Source: Leifsonia virtsii (GTDB lineage: Bacteria; Actinomycetota; Actinomycetes; Actinomycetales; Microbacteriaceae). From it: a stretch of DNA of 64,000 nucleotides. Each line of letters begins with the position of its first letter. The stretch's first letter is position 1. Shown here piece by piece: positions 1 to 8,465 of this stretch. Where the stretch lies: NCBI RefSeq assembly GCF_030433675.1, contig NZ_JAROCB010000002.1, forward strand, positions 744,001-808,000, given 5' to 3'. Position numbers and translations under genes: made by a program. The notes under the pieces are model-generated. The model was not told where the DNA came from and did not search any database. It saw only the letters and a program-made list of their open reading frames with translations.

Positions 1-537
1 GAGTACAGCGAGGCGGGCCAGATCCCGATCGACTCGATCTACTCGCCGGTCCTCAAGGTCACCTACCGCGTCGAGGCCACCCGTGCCGGCGAGCGCACCG
101 ACTTCGACCGTCTCGTGGTCGACGTCGAGACCAAGCCCGCCATCAGCCCGCGCGACGCGATCGCTTCGGCCGGCCGCACCCTGGTCGAGCTGTTCGGTCT
201 GGCCCGCGAGCTCAACAGCGCGGCCGAGGGCATCGAGATCGGCCCGGCGCCGGTCGACGCCGTCCTCAGCTCCGAGCTGTCGATGCCGATCGAGGACCTG
301 GACCTGTCGGTCCGCTCCTACAACTGCCTCAAGCGCGAGGGCATCAACACCGTGAGCGAGCTCGTCTCGCTGTCGGAGACGCAGCTCATGAACATCCGCA
401 ACTTCGGTCAGAAGTCGGTGGATGAGGTCAAGGACAAGCTGACGGAGATGGGCCTGTCGCTGAAGGACTCGGTCCCCGGGTTCGACGGCGCCCACTTCTA
501 CAGCGGCTACGACGAGGACGAGTCCACCACCATCTGA
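1..537 (+). CDS. rpoA: DNA-directed RNA polymerase subunit alpha, 3' part
   Basis: The open frame runs in from the left edge, so the N-terminus is missing. The first visible residues ([20 protein letters not shown]) are the end of the alpha N-terminal domain, which dimerises and seeds RNA polymerase assembly. The C-terminal domain ([20 protein letters not shown], then [17 protein letters not shown]) is the helix-hairpin-helix module that contacts UP elements and activators. The acidic end (YDEDESTTI) is usual for actinobacterial alpha. rplQ follows after 54 nt, the standard order of this operon. Confidence 0.97.
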   Translation, partial: EYSEAGQIPIDSIYSPVLKVTYRVEATRAGERTDFDRLVVDVETKPAISPRDAIASAGRTLVELFGLARELNSAAEGIEIGPAPVDAVLSSELSMPIEDLDLSVRSYNCLKREGINTVSELVSLSETQLMNIRNFGQKSVDEVKDKLTEMGLSLKDSVPGFDGAHFYSGYDEDESTTI

Positions 538-591
538 GGCACGTCCCCCGACTAAGCCATCAGACCTTTTCAACACTGGAGATAACCGATC

Positions 592-1161
592 ATGCCTAAG
601 CCCACCAAGGGCCCCCGCCTCGGGGGCGGCCCGGCGCACGAGCGCCTGCTGCTCGCCAACCTGGCCGCTGCGCTCTTCACGCACAAGAGCATCAAGACCA
701 CCGAGACCAAGGCCAAGCGCCTCCGTCCCGTGGCCGAGCGCCTGATCACGTTCGCGAAGCGCGGCGACCTGCACGCCCGCCGTCGCGTCCTGGCCGTGAT
801 CCAGGACAAGACCGTCGTGCACGAGCTGTTCACGCAGATCGCGCCGCTGGTCGCCGAGCGTGAGGGCGGCTACACCCGCATCACCAAGCTCGGCTACCGC
901 AAGGGTGACAACGCGCCGATGGCGCAGATCGAGCTCGTGCTCGAGCCGGTCGCCCCGAAGGTGAAGTCCTCGAAGTCGTCCGCCGCGCCGAAGGCCGCCG
1001 CCCCGGTCGAGGAGCCGGCCGCCGAGGAGACCACCGAGGCTCCGGCCGAGGAGACCTCGACCGAGACCGCCGCCGCCGAGGCGGAGGTCGTGGAGGACGC
1101 GACCGCCGACGCCGACGCCGCCGGCGAGACCGACGCAGAGGCCGAGGCCGAGAAGGCGTAA
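592..1161 (+). CDS. rplQ: 50S ribosomal protein L17 with acidic C-terminal tail
   Basis: L17 of the large ribosomal subunit. The conserved core ([20 protein letters not shown] at the start, [20 protein letters not shown] further on) fills about the first 120 residues. The remaining roughly 65 residues are almost only Ala, Glu, Thr, Val and Asp with repeated PAEE-like units and are expected to be disordered. The total of 189 aa is well above the 120-130 aa of L17 proteins without a tail; such tails are seen in other high-GC actinobacteria. A GGAG at 577-580 precedes the ATG. The gene is the last of the rpoA operon and is followed by a strong terminator. Confidence 0.97.
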   Translation: MPKPTKGPRLGGGPAHERLLLANLAAALFTHKSIKTTETKAKRLRPVAERLITFAKRGDLHARRRVLAVIQDKTVVHELFTQIAPLVAEREGGYTRITKLGYRKGDNAPMAQIELVLEPVAPKVKSSKSSAAPKAAAPVEEPAAEETTEAPAEETSTETAAAEAEVVEDATADADAAGETDAEAEAEKA

Positions 1162-1180
1162 CCTCCTTCGCCTGCACGTA

Positions 1181-1215
1181 CGAAGGCCCCGCATCCGAGC
1201 GATGCGGGGCCTTCG
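1181..1215 (+). terminator. Intrinsic terminator of the rpoA-rplQ operon
   Basis: Perfect 15-bp stem (1181-1195 with 1201-1215) and a 5-nt loop, starting 20 nt after the rplQ stop and followed by TCGTT. It lies just upstream of the next gene's promoter. Confidence 0.9.
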
Positions 1216-1233
1216 TCGTTCCCGCGGTTCTTC

Positions 1234-1246
1234 TATGGTGGGAGGC
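1234..1246 (+). promoter_or_regulatory. Leaderless promoter (-10 TATGGT)
   Basis: TATGGT at 1234-1239 is separated by 7 nt from ATG 1247, so transcription would begin at or next to the start codon. This supports 1247 over the ATG at 1202, which lies inside the terminator. Confidence 0.6.
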
Positions 1247-2281
1247 ATGACCTCGACCGACGACACCGTCCTCGTCCCGCTCCGCGAGCGGGTGGCGGCT
1301 CCGCCGACGCACCGACCGTCGCATCCCGAGATCGTGGAGTGGCGCCCGGTGACCCTCGCCGATCTGGATGCGGTGCTGGAGGTGGTCCGCGCGATCGACG
1401 CCGCCGACCACCCGAACTACCTGACCACCAGGGAAGAGCTCGAGGAGGAGCTCGGCTACAGCTTCATCGACCTGGAGGCGGACTCTCTGCTCGCCCTCAC
1501 CGCGGAGGGCCGGGTGGCCGCCGTCGGCATCGTCATGGAGCCGCCCCGGCAGGAGACGCTCGTGCGCGAGTTCATGAACGGCGGCGTCCATCCCGAGTTC
1601 CGCGGCCGCGGGATCGGCCGGGAGCTGCTCGCCTGGCAGCGGGCGCGCGGGGAGCAGAAGCTGGCCGCCTCGGACAAGACCCTGCCCGGCTGGCTGGTCG
1701 GGTACGCCGACGCGCGCGCGTCCGACCGCAGGCGGCTGCTGGAGGCGAGCGGGTTCGAGGTGGTGCGGTACTTCCAGACGATGGAGCGCGACCTCTCCGA
1801 CCCCATCCCGGAGGTGACGCCGGTCGGTGACGTGCGGATCGAGCCGTACCGCCCGGAGCTGTCGGCCGTCGCGCACCGGGTGCGGAACGACGCGTTCCGC
1901 GACCACTGGGGCAGCCAGCCGCTGACGGACGAGCAGTTCGCCGGGCTGGTCTCGGGCTCCTTCGTCGCCGACCTGTCGTTCGTGGCATTCGTCGGGGACG
2001 AGCCGGCCGGCGTGCTGCTCACCGATGTCGCGGAGGGCGACTGGCCGGGGCAAGGGTTCTCCAGCTCGTACGTGTCGACGGTCGCGGTGATCCGGCCCTT
2101 CCGCGGGCGCCGCATCGCGCCGACCCTGTTGCGCCACGTGCTGCTCGCGTCAGCGGCGCGCGGCCTCGACAAGGTGGTGCTCGACGTCGACGCGGAGAAC
2201 CCGACCGGCGCCCTCGGGCTCTACACCGGGATGGGCTTCGCGACGACGCAGCAGGAGCTGGGGCTCGTCCGTGCTTACTGA
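1247..2281 (+). CDS. Tandem-GNAT N-acetyltransferase
   Basis: A 344-residue protein with two GCN5-related acetyltransferase domains. The first (about residues 30-180) carries the acetyl-CoA motif VHPEFRGRGIGRELL. The second (about 190-344) has VAVIRPFRGRRIAPTLLRHV and the typical end AENPTGALGLYTGMGFA. Tandem GNATs include mycothiol synthase and small-molecule resistance enzymes, but nothing here fixes the substrate. The start at 1247 is set by the leaderless promoter; longer in-frame starts fall in the upstream terminator. The gene overlaps truA by 11 nt, so the two are probably co-transcribed. Confidence 0.85.
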   Translation: MTSTDDTVLVPLRERVAAPPTHRPSHPEIVEWRPVTLADLDAVLEVVRAIDAADHPNYLTTREELEEELGYSFIDLEADSLLALTAEGRVAAVGIVMEPPRQETLVREFMNGGVHPEFRGRGIGRELLAWQRARGEQKLAASDKTLPGWLVGYADARASDRRRLLEASGFEVVRYFQTMERDLSDPIPEVTPVGDVRIEPYRPELSAVAHRVRNDAFRDHWGSQPLTDEQFAGLVSGSFVADLSFVAFVGDEPAGVLLTDVAEGDWPGQGFSSSYVSTVAVIRPFRGRRIAPTLLRHVLLASAARGLDKVVLDVDAENPTGALGLYTGMGFATTQQELGLVRAY

Positions 2282-3179
2282 GAGCGAGGGGTCCGTTGAG
2301 ACCGACGGGCCTGGCGGGGCGGAGACCAGGCGCTACCGGCTCGACGTCGCCTACCAGGGCACCGACTTCAACGGCTGGGGTCGCCAGCCCGGCCTGCGGA
2401 CCGTGCAGGGGACGCTGGAGGACTCACTCGCGACGATCTTCCGTCGTGCGGGCCGACCGCCGTTGCTGACGGTGGCGGGCCGTACCGATGCGGGCGTCCA
2501 CGCGGTCGGGCAGGTCGCCCACGTCGACCTGACGGCGGCGCAGGAGGCCGTGCTGCGCAAGCCGCACGGCAAGCGGCCGCCCCTGTCGGCGGAGGAGGCG
2601 CTCGGCCGGCGGCTCAACGGCGTGCTCGGCCCGGTGTCCGACGTGGTCGTCCTCGCGGCGACCGTCGCGCCTGCCGGGTTCGACGCCCGCTTCTCGGCAC
2701 TGTGGCGGAGGTACGAGTACCGCGTCGCCGACCGCCTGGCCCTGCGCGACCCGCTGCAGCGGCACCGCACCGCGTGGGTGTCGTCCGACCTCGACGCCGA
2801 CGCGATGGACATCGCCTCCCACGGACTCCTGGGGCTGCACGACTTCGCCAGCTACTGCAAGGCGCGGGAGGGCGCGACGACCATCCGCACCCTGCAGGCC
2901 TTCGCCTGGCGCCGCGACCCGGACGGCGTGCTCGTGGCAGACCTCACGGCCGACGCGTTCTGCCACAGCATGGTGCGTGCGCTGGTCGGCGCGTGCGTCG
3001 AGGTGGGGGAGGGCAAGCTGGCACCCGGCGACCTCGTAAGCCTGCGCGACGAGAGGCGCCGCACGAGCGCCTTCAAGGTGATGCCCGCCCGCGGACTCAC
3101 GCTCATGGAGGTCGGGTACCCGGAGGGGGCGGAGCTGGCCCTGCGGGCCGAGCGCACGCGGGCGATGCGCGAGCTGTAA
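2271..3179 (+). CDS. truA: tRNA pseudouridine synthase A
   Basis: TruA converts uridines 38-40 of the tRNA anticodon arm to pseudouridine. The motif AGRTDAGVHAVGQVAH holds the catalytic aspartate (D73), and YQGTDFNGWGRQPGLRTVQG near the N-terminus is family-typical. The length of 302 aa is normal allowing for some 20 extra N-terminal residues. The GTG start overlaps the end of the GNAT gene and has GGAG about 12 nt upstream. truA after rplQ is a conserved arrangement; here the GNAT gene has been inserted between them. Confidence 0.95.
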   Translation: MLTESEGSVETDGPGGAETRRYRLDVAYQGTDFNGWGRQPGLRTVQGTLEDSLATIFRRAGRPPLLTVAGRTDAGVHAVGQVAHVDLTAAQEAVLRKPHGKRPPLSAEEALGRRLNGVLGPVSDVVVLAATVAPAGFDARFSALWRRYEYRVADRLALRDPLQRHRTAWVSSDLDADAMDIASHGLLGLHDFASYCKAREGATTIRTLQAFAWRRDPDGVLVADLTADAFCHSMVRALVGACVEVGEGKLAPGDLVSLRDERRRTSAFKVMPARGLTLMEVGYPEGAELALRAERTRAMREL

Positions 3180-3187
3180 CCCGCCGC

Positions 3188-4027
3188 TCAGCTCAGGGTC
3201 TGCGCGCCGATGACCGACAGCAGCCGCAGCTTGTCGGCGGACTCGCTGCCCGGAACCGCCGTGTAGACGAGCAGCGAGTGGGCGTGTCCCGGATCGACGA
3301 GCTGCTGGCAGTGCAACTCGGGCTCTCCCACCTCCGGATGCACGAAGTGCTTCACCTCCGTCGGTCGGAGCCCGACCTCATGCGCGGCCCAGAGCCGGCG
3401 GAACTCGTCGCTGCGCGCGCTCAGGTACTCCGCCAGGGCGGCCGCCCGGGAACCCGGTCCGCGCGTCGTGGCGATCTCGCGCAGACCCGATGCGAACATC
3501 CGGCTGAGGAACTCGTGGTCGCGTGCGGCGTACAGGCGGCGCGCGTCCGGATCGGTGAACCAGCGCACGCCCAGGCTGCGCTCCGGTCCGCGCAGGGACG
3601 CGGTGTCGCCGGTGAGGGCGACGCCCATCCTGCTCTGCCGCAGCGTCTCGCCGAGCTCGGTGACGATCTCCGCCGGGGTGTCGTCGAGCCGGTCGAGCAC
3701 CCGGAGCAGGCCGGGGCTCACATGCTCGCTCTCCGAGCCGTGGGCGGGAGGGGTGTGCCCGGCGAGCCGGAACAGGTGATCGCGTTCGGCGTGGGAGAGG
3801 TGCAGTCCTTGCGCGATCGACGCGAGCATCTGCTCCGACGGCTGCGGGCCGCGCTCGCGCTCCAGCCGCGCGTAGTAGTCGACCGACATGTGGGACAGCG
3901 CGGCCACCTCCTCGCGGCGCAGCCCGGAGGTGCGGCGACGGCTGCCGCGGGGGAGCCCGACATCCTCCGGCTGCAGCAGCTCGCGTCGCGTGCGGAGGAA
4001 CTCGGCGAGCCCGATGCGATCGATCAC
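3188..4027 (-). CDS. XRE-family regulator with MmyB-like ligand-binding domain
   Basis: A 279-residue transcription factor. The helix-turn-helix occupies about residues 8-75 (SGLRREEVAALSHMSVDYYA, then LERERGPQPS). The rest matches the MmyB/MLTR-type sensory domain (RWFTDPDARRLYA, the final LLVYTAVPGSESADKLRLL), thought to bind small hydrophobic ligands. Members commonly sit divergently from a short-chain dehydrogenase gene, as here (4135). Start is GTG 4027, 6 nt after a TAGACA box, so probably leaderless. It converges on truA with 8 nt between stops. The likely role is ligand-relieved control of the neighbouring SDR and of itself. Confidence 0.88.
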   Translation of the reverse strand: MIDRIGLAEFLRTRRELLQPEDVGLPRGSRRRTSGLRREEVAALSHMSVDYYARLERERGPQPSEQMLASIAQGLHLSHAERDHLFRLAGHTPPAHGSESEHVSPGLLRVLDRLDDTPAEIVTELGETLRQSRMGVALTGDTASLRGPERSLGVRWFTDPDARRLYAARDHEFLSRMFASGLREIATTRGPGSRAAALAEYLSARSDEFRRLWAAHEVGLRPTEVKHFVHPEVGEPELHCQQLVDPGHAHSLLVYTAVPGSESADKLRLLSVIGAQTLS

Positions 4028-4033
4028 CCCTCA

Positions 4034-4039
4034 TGTCTA
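4034..4039 (-). promoter_or_regulatory. -10 box of the MmyB-type regulator
   Basis: TAGACA on the minus strand, 6 nt before GTG 4027. Nearly the same box and spacer precede the XRE genes at 8068 and 8459. Confidence 0.5.
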
Positions 4040-4053
4040 CCGCCCCGCGTGTC

Positions 4054-4086
4054 CCGTAGCCACGGATCGTCGGGCCGTGGCTACGG
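4054..4086. promoter_or_regulatory. Candidate operator: perfect 12-bp inverted repeat
   Basis: CCGTAGCCACGG (4054-4065) and its exact complement CCGTGGCTACGG (4075-4086) are separated by 9 bp. The repeat sits between the divergent regulator and SDR genes, over the -35 region of the regulator. A symmetric site in a 107-bp divergent intergenic region is the expected place for the MmyB-type regulator to bind. Confidence 0.55.
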
Positions 4087-4134
4087 CACGGCCGCACGGT
4101 TCAGGGTGGAACCACCGAGAGAAGGAGAACCAGG

Positions 4135-5082
4135 ATGGCACGGAGCATCGACATCGACATCCCGCCGCTGAGGGGACGCCGTGCGGTCGTCACCGGGGCG
4201 AGCGACGGCATGGGGGTCGTAATCGCGGAACGACTGGCCGGCGCGGGCGCGGAGGTCGTCCTGCCCGTCCGTGACCGGGCGAAGGGCGAGGCGGCCGTGC
4301 AGCGCATCCGTTCGAGGGTGCCCGACGCGGCGCTCGTGCTGCGCGACCTCGACCTGGCCTCGCTCGAGTCCGTCGCGGCCTTCGGCGACCGGATGCGCGC
4401 CGACGGCGACCCCGTCCACGTGCTCGTCAACAACGCGGGGCTGATGACCCCTCCCGAGCGCCGCACCACCGCGGACGGCTTCGAGCTGCAGTGGGGCACC
4501 AACCATCTGGGCCACGTCGCGCTCGTCGGCGCCCTGTTCCCGCTGCTGCAGGAGGGGAGGGCGCGGGTGACCTCGCAGGTGAGCGTCGCGGCGAGGAGCG
4601 GCTCCATCGACTGGGACGACCTCGGGAGCGAGCGCAGCTACCGTGCGCAGCGCGCCTACAGCGCCTCGAAGATCGCGCTCGGCCTGTTCGGGCTCGAGCT
4701 CGACCGCCGCAGCACGGCGAACGCGTGGGGCATCGTCAGCAACCTCTCGCATCCCGGTGTCGCCCCCACCAACCTGCTCGCCGCGCAGCCCGGCTACGGT
4801 CGCTCGTCGGACACGGGGGCGGTGCGCGTCATCCGCTGGCTCTCGGCGCGGGGAGTGCTCCTCGGGACTCCGGAAACCGCCGCCCTTCCCGCGCTGCTCG
4901 CGGCCACCGCGCCGGACTCGGCCGGAGGCCGCATGTACGGACCGAGCGGGCCCGGCCACCTGGGCGGCGCGCCCGCGGAGCAGGCCCTCTACGCGCCGCT
5001 GCGCGACGCCGCGGAGGCTGCTCGGGTCTGGGAGGTGTCGGAGCAGCAGACCGGGATCGCCCTCCCCGCGGCGCAGCGCTGA
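4135..5082 (+). CDS. Short-chain dehydrogenase/reductase (SDR)
   Basis: NAD(P)-dependent oxidoreductase of 315 aa. It has the nucleotide motif TGASDGMG (20-27), the NNAG motif (99-102), Ser150 and the catalytic YSASK (Y175, K179). The N-terminal layout and length resemble the retinol dehydrogenase/protochlorophyllide-reductase-like SDRs that pair with MmyB-type regulators. The substrate is unknown. A strong ribosome site (GAGAAGGAGA) precedes the ATG. It is divergent from the regulator across a palindromic operator, so it is probably the regulated target. Confidence 0.87.
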   Translation: MARSIDIDIPPLRGRRAVVTGASDGMGVVIAERLAGAGAEVVLPVRDRAKGEAAVQRIRSRVPDAALVLRDLDLASLESVAAFGDRMRADGDPVHVLVNNAGLMTPPERRTTADGFELQWGTNHLGHVALVGALFPLLQEGRARVTSQVSVAARSGSIDWDDLGSERSYRAQRAYSASKIALGLFGLELDRRSTANAWGIVSNLSHPGVAPTNLLAAQPGYGRSSDTGAVRVIRWLSARGVLLGTPETAALPALLAATAPDSAGGRMYGPSGPGHLGGAPAEQALYAPLRDAAEAARVWEVSEQQTGIALPAAQR

Positions 5083-5107
5083 CCGAGGAGCAGAGGTTCC
5101 ACCCGGT

Positions 5108-5137
5108 TTGACCGCGTACACTGCCCTCCCGTACTAT
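5108..5137 (+). promoter_or_regulatory. Promoter of rplM-rpsI
   Basis: TTGACC (5108-5113) and TACTAT (5132-5137) with an 18-bp spacer, a good housekeeping sigma promoter. Start of transcription is expected near 5144, giving a leader of about 138 nt. The leader begins with a hairpin (GTGTC at 5147-5151 pairs with GACAC at 5169-5173), which could serve ribosomal protein autoregulation. Confidence 0.7.
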
Positions 5138-5281
5138 TGATCTTTGGTGTCCGCGCCTCCTGCGGCGTGACACACGAACGTGAGCCCTCCACCGGCATCG
5201 GTTCCCTCTTCCCAAGAGACGAACCCCCATCGGAGCGGGATTCACGAACACCTCCGTTCGAGACAGAAAGCAGCCACTACT

Positions 5282-5728
5282 GTGACGCGCACCTATTCCC
5301 CGAAGGCAGACGAGATCCAGCGCGACTGGGTCGTCATCGACGCGACCGATGTCGTGCTCGGCCGTCTCGCCAGCCACACCGCCGCCCTCCTCCGCGGCAA
5401 GCACAAGCCGACCTTCGCTCCGCACATGGACTCCGGCGACTTCGTCATCATCGTCAACGCCGACAAGGTCGCGCTGACCGGCCAGAAGGCTGCGCAGAAG
5501 AAGGCGTACCGCCACTCCGGCTACCCGGGCGGCCTCAAGGCCACCACGTACTCGGAGCTGCTCGAGAAGAACCCCGTGCGCGCCGTCGAGAAGGCCGTCC
5601 GCGGAATGCTGCCGAAGAACTCCATCGGCCGCGCCCAGCTCCGCAAGCTGAAGGTCTACACCGGAAGCGAGCACCCGCACGCCGCCCAGCAGCCGAAGCA
5701 GTACACGCTCGGCCAGGTCGCGCAGTAA
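5282..5728 (+). CDS. rplM: 50S ribosomal protein L13
   Basis: L13 is an early assembly protein of the large subunit. Recognisable segments are [40 protein letters not shown] and the RHSGYPGG and GMLPKN motifs. GTG 5282 gives 148 aa, the family's normal length; the longer frame upstream to 5180 would add 34 untypical residues. The ribosome site is weak (AGAAAG). It is co-transcribed with rpsI after 47 nt, the universal L13-S9 pairing. Confidence 0.96.
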   Translation: MTRTYSPKADEIQRDWVVIDATDVVLGRLASHTAALLRGKHKPTFAPHMDSGDFVIIVNADKVALTGQKAAQKKAYRHSGYPGGLKATTYSELLEKNPVRAVEKAVRGMLPKNSIGRAQLRKLKVYTGSEHPHAAQQPKQYTLGQVAQ

Positions 5729-5775
5729 CGCGCGTAGACGACTTTCAGACTTAGAGACAAAGGATTATCACCACC

Positions 5776-6273
5776 GTGGCGAAGATCGCAGACAGCATCG
5801 ACACTGCCCAGGTCGAGAACGTCGAGTCCTACTCGACCGAGACCCCGGCCTCCGAGGCCCCGGCCGCCCCGCGCGCCGTCCTCTCCGTCCCCGGCGCGGC
5901 CGTCGGCCGCCGCAAGGAGGCCATCGCGCGCGTGCGCCTGGTCCCGGGTTCCGGCACCATCACGGTCAACGGCCGTGAGTTCGCGGACTACTTCCCGAAC
6001 AAGCTCCACCAGCAGCTCATCAACGACCCGTTCAAGGTGCTCGACCTCATCGGCTCCTACGACGTGGTCGCCCGCATCACCGGCGGCGGCCCCTCGGGCC
6101 AGGCGGGCGCGCTGCGCCTCGCCATCGCGCGTGCGCTCAACGAGATCGACCGCGAGAACAACCGCCCGACGCTGAAGAAGGCCGGCTTCCTCACCCGTGA
6201 CGCCCGAGTCACCGAGCGCAAGAAGGCCGGTCTCAAGAAGGCCCGTAAGGCGTCGCAGTTCTCCAAGCGTTGA
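5776..6273 (+). CDS. rpsI: 30S ribosomal protein S9
   Basis: S9 of the small subunit. The C-terminal part carries [40 protein letters not shown] and the basic end [12 protein letters not shown] whose last residues reach the P-site tRNA. The first 40 or so residues are a variable acidic/Ala-rich extension common in actinobacterial S9. Start is GTG 5776 with AAAGGA about 13 nt upstream. It is the second gene of the rplM operon. Confidence 0.96.
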   Translation: MAKIADSIDTAQVENVESYSTETPASEAPAAPRAVLSVPGAAVGRRKEAIARVRLVPGSGTITVNGREFADYFPNKLHQQLINDPFKVLDLIGSYDVVARITGGGPSGQAGALRLAIARALNEIDRENNRPTLKKAGFLTRDARVTERKKAGLKKARKASQFSKR

Positions 6274-6287
6274 CGCTCGCGAGCGTC

Positions 6288-6300
6288 TAGGCTTCGGTCC
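6288..6300 (+). promoter_or_regulatory. Leaderless promoter of glmM (-10 TAGGCT)
   Basis: TAGGCT at 6288-6293 lies 7 nt before ATG 6301, and no Shine-Dalgarno sequence is present. Confidence 0.65.
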
Positions 6301-7662
6301 ATGCCCCGCCTTTTCGGAACCGACGGCGTTCGCGGCCTCGCGAACGGCAGTCTCACCGCCGACCTGGCGCTCGGCCTTGCGCAGTCAGCAGCAGCTGTAC
6401 TGACGCAAGGCCGAAGCGCCGAGGCGCGCCGCGCAGCCGGCAAGCGCCCGACGGCGATCGTCGCCCGCGACCCCCGCGTCTCGGGCGAGTTCCTCTCCGC
6501 GGCCGTCGCCGCCGGGCTCGCCAGCTCCGGCATCGACGTGTACGACGCGGGAGTCATCCCCACGCCGGCCACGGCCTTCCTCATCTCCGACTTCGACGCC
6601 GACTTCGGGGTGATGGTGTCGGCCTCGCACAACCCGGCGCCCGACAACGGGATCAAGATCTTCGCCCGCGGCGGCACCAAGCTGCCCGACATCGTCGAGG
6701 ACCGGATCGAGCAGCACCTCGACCTCGACAAGCTGACCCCGACCGGCGCCGACGTCGGCCGCATCCGCCGTTTCGCGGACGCGGAGGACCGGTACGTGCT
6801 CCACCTGCTGGCGAGCCTGCCCCATCGGCTCGACGGCATCCACGTGGTGCTCGACTGCGCCCACGGGGCCGCCGCCGGCATCTCGCCCGAGGTCTTCACC
6901 GACGCCGGCGCACGCGTCACTGTCATCGGCGACGCCCCCGACGGCATCAACATCAACGACGGGGTCGGCTCGACCCACCTCGACAACCTGGCGAAGGCCG
7001 TCCTGGCTGCCGGCGCAGACGTCGGCATCGCCCACGACGGCGACGCGGACCGCTGCCTCGCGATCGACGCCGAGGGCAACATCGTCGACGGCGACCAGAT
7101 CATGGCGATCCTCGCGGTCGGGATGAAGGAGCGCGGCAAGCTCCGCGACGACACCCTCGTCGCGACCGTGATGAGCAACCTCGGCCTGAAGCTCGCCATG
7201 CGCGACAACGGGATCCGGGTGGTCGAGACCGCGGTCGGCGACCGCTACGTGCTCGAGGAGATGAACGAGAACGACTACTCGCTCGGCGGCGAGCAGTCGG
7301 GACACGTCATCATGCGCGAGTTCGCGACCACCGGCGACGGCATCCTCACCGGGCTGCACCTCCTCTCGGAGATGGCCAGGAAGGGCAAGACGCTCGCGGA
7401 GCTCGCCAAGGTCATGACCGTCTACCCGCAGGTCATGGTCAACGTGAAGGGCGTGGATCACCACGCCGTGCACACCGACGAGGGCCTGCGCGCGGCCGTG
7501 CAGACGGCGGAGAGCGCGCTCGGTGACACCGGCCGCGTGCTGCTGCGCCCCTCCGGCACGGAGCCGCTGGTCCGCGTGATGGTGGAGGCCTCCGACCAGG
7601 TCACCGCGGAGCGGCTCGCGAACGAGCTCGCCGACGTGGTGCGGGAGCGCCTGGCGCTCTAG
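6301..7662 (+). CDS. glmM: Phosphoglucosamine mutase
   Basis: Interconverts glucosamine-6-phosphate and glucosamine-1-phosphate on the way to UDP-GlcNAc and peptidoglycan. The active-site loop [15 protein letters not shown] carries the phosphoserine (S109). DGDADRC is the metal-binding loop, GGEQSGH the sugar-binding loop and [11 protein letters not shown] the phosphate-binding loop. The length of 453 aa is normal. It works with GlmS encoded at 9544. The start is set by a leaderless promoter. A 66-bp palindromic repeat lies just after the stop. Confidence 0.97.
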   Translation: MPRLFGTDGVRGLANGSLTADLALGLAQSAAAVLTQGRSAEARRAAGKRPTAIVARDPRVSGEFLSAAVAAGLASSGIDVYDAGVIPTPATAFLISDFDADFGVMVSASHNPAPDNGIKIFARGGTKLPDIVEDRIEQHLDLDKLTPTGADVGRIRRFADAEDRYVLHLLASLPHRLDGIHVVLDCAHGAAAGISPEVFTDAGARVTVIGDAPDGININDGVGSTHLDNLAKAVLAAGADVGIAHDGDADRCLAIDAEGNIVDGDQIMAILAVGMKERGKLRDDTLVATVMSNLGLKLAMRDNGIRVVETAVGDRYVLEEMNENDYSLGGEQSGHVIMREFATTGDGILTGLHLLSEMARKGKTLAELAKVMTVYPQVMVNVKGVDHHAVHTDEGLRAAVQTAESALGDTGRVLLRPSGTEPLVRVMVEASDQVTAERLANELADVVRERLAL

Positions 7663-7682
7663 CCGCGTCCGGTCGCCCGCGC

Positions 7683-7748
7683 GTCTGCGCCCGTCCGGAA
7701 CGAGTGCGCCTGCGCGGGCAGCCGCAGACGTTCCGGACGGGCGCAGTC
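7683..7748. repeat. 66-bp palindromic element, copy A
   Basis: Between the convergent glmM and XRE genes. The outer arms are perfect: 7685-7702 pairs with 7729-7746 (18 bp). The inner core of exactly 38 bp runs from GGAACG (7697) to CGTTCC (ending 7734), and the ends read GTCTGCG and CGCAGTC. The same layout occurs at 26648, 50171 and 58261. It could act as a bidirectional terminator. Confidence 0.85.
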
Positions 7749-7759
7749 GCGGCGTGCGG

Positions 7760-8068
7760 TCAGCGGCCCTCTTCGGCCCGGCGGGCCGCGATGAAGTCGG
7801 CGACCGAGTAGGCGCGGGCGTTCCGCGGCAGCATCCCGTCGCCGTAGAGACCGGCCATCAGCTCCGCGGGGTCGGTGTCGAGCGCCGTGGCGATGCGGAC
7901 GATCGTGTGGAGTTCGGAGTTGGCCTCGCCGCGCTCGACCCGGCCGTAGTTGGTGACGTGCATGTCGGCGAGGTTGGCGATCTCCTCCTGGCTCATCCCG
8001 AGAGCGACGCGGGTGGACCGGACGCGCTGGCCGAAGAGTTCGGCGGCGCGGGAGCGAGGGGTCGGCAT
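7760..8068 (-). CDS. Small XRE-family DNA-binding protein (copy 1)
   Basis: A 102-residue protein that is mainly one helix-turn-helix (about residues 12-66: LGMSQEEIANLADMHVTNYG, then RVERGEANSELHTIVRIATAL), followed by a short tail (YSVADFIAARR). It has no ligand or catalytic domain. It is about 80% identical by eye to the protein encoded at 8154-8459, so the two are a tandem duplication. The start is ATG 8068, 6 nt after TAGGCA. Its target is unknown; autoregulation is plausible. Confidence 0.82.
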   Translation of the reverse strand: MPTPRSRAAELFGQRVRSTRVALGMSQEEIANLADMHVTNYGRVERGEANSELHTIVRIATALDTDPAELMAGLYGDGMLPRNARAYSVADFIAARRAEEGR

Positions 8069-8088
8069 GCTTCATGCCTACCGAATGC

Positions 8089-8099
8089 CTGCATTGCAG
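8089..8099. promoter_or_regulatory. Candidate operator of XRE copy 1
   Basis: CTGCATTGCAG is a perfect 5-1-5 palindrome placed just upstream of the -10 box (TAGGCA, 8075-8080 minus strand) of the XRE gene, in the promoter spacer. No matching site precedes copy 2. Confidence 0.35.
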
Positions 8100-8153
8100 A
8101 CCAGAGCGTCTAGGTCCGTGGCTCACAGTGCTGAGGTGTAAGAGCCCTGCTTT

Positions 8154-8459
8154 TCACTGCTCGTGCGCACGCTTCGCAGCGATAAAGTCGGCGACGGAGT
8201 ACGCGCGCGAGCGGTCCGGCAGCATCGCGGTGCCGTGCAGCCCGGCCATCAGGATCGCCGGGTCGACATCCAGAGCCGTCGCGATGCGGACGATGGTGTG
8301 CAGCTCGGAGTTGGCTTCGCCGCGCTCGATCCGGCCGTAGTTGGTGACGTGCATGTCGGCCAGGTTCGCGATGTCCTCCTGGCTCATGGCGAGCGCGATG
8401 CGCGCCTCGCGCACGCGTCGGCCGAAGACGTCGGCGGCCCGGGATCGCGGTGCTGGCAT
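8154..8459 (-). CDS. Small XRE-family DNA-binding protein (copy 2)
   Basis: 101 residues, the tandem paralogue of the 7760-8068 protein. The recognition-helix region (ANLADMHVTNYGR) is identical in both copies, so they probably bind the same or very similar sites. Most changes are conservative or lie in the C-terminal third. Start ATG 8459 follows TAGACA by 6 nt, and the first residues (MPxPRSRAA) also match, so the duplication covers the promoter and start. Confidence 0.82.
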   Translation of the reverse strand: MPAPRSRAADVFGRRVREARIALAMSQEDIANLADMHVTNYGRIERGEANSELHTIVRIATALDVDPAILMAGLHGTAMLPDRSRAYSVADFIAAKRAHEQ

Positions 8460-8465
8460 ACCTCA

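Noticed and set aside
1202-1246. Longer start for the tandem GNAT at 1202 or 1235
   Set aside because: 1202 lies in the terminator stem and 1235 in the -10 box of the leaderless promoter.
881-2137. Minus-strand open frame over rplQ and the GNAT gene
   Set aside because: Shadow frame; low-complexity Arg-rich end, and the plus-strand genes are clear.
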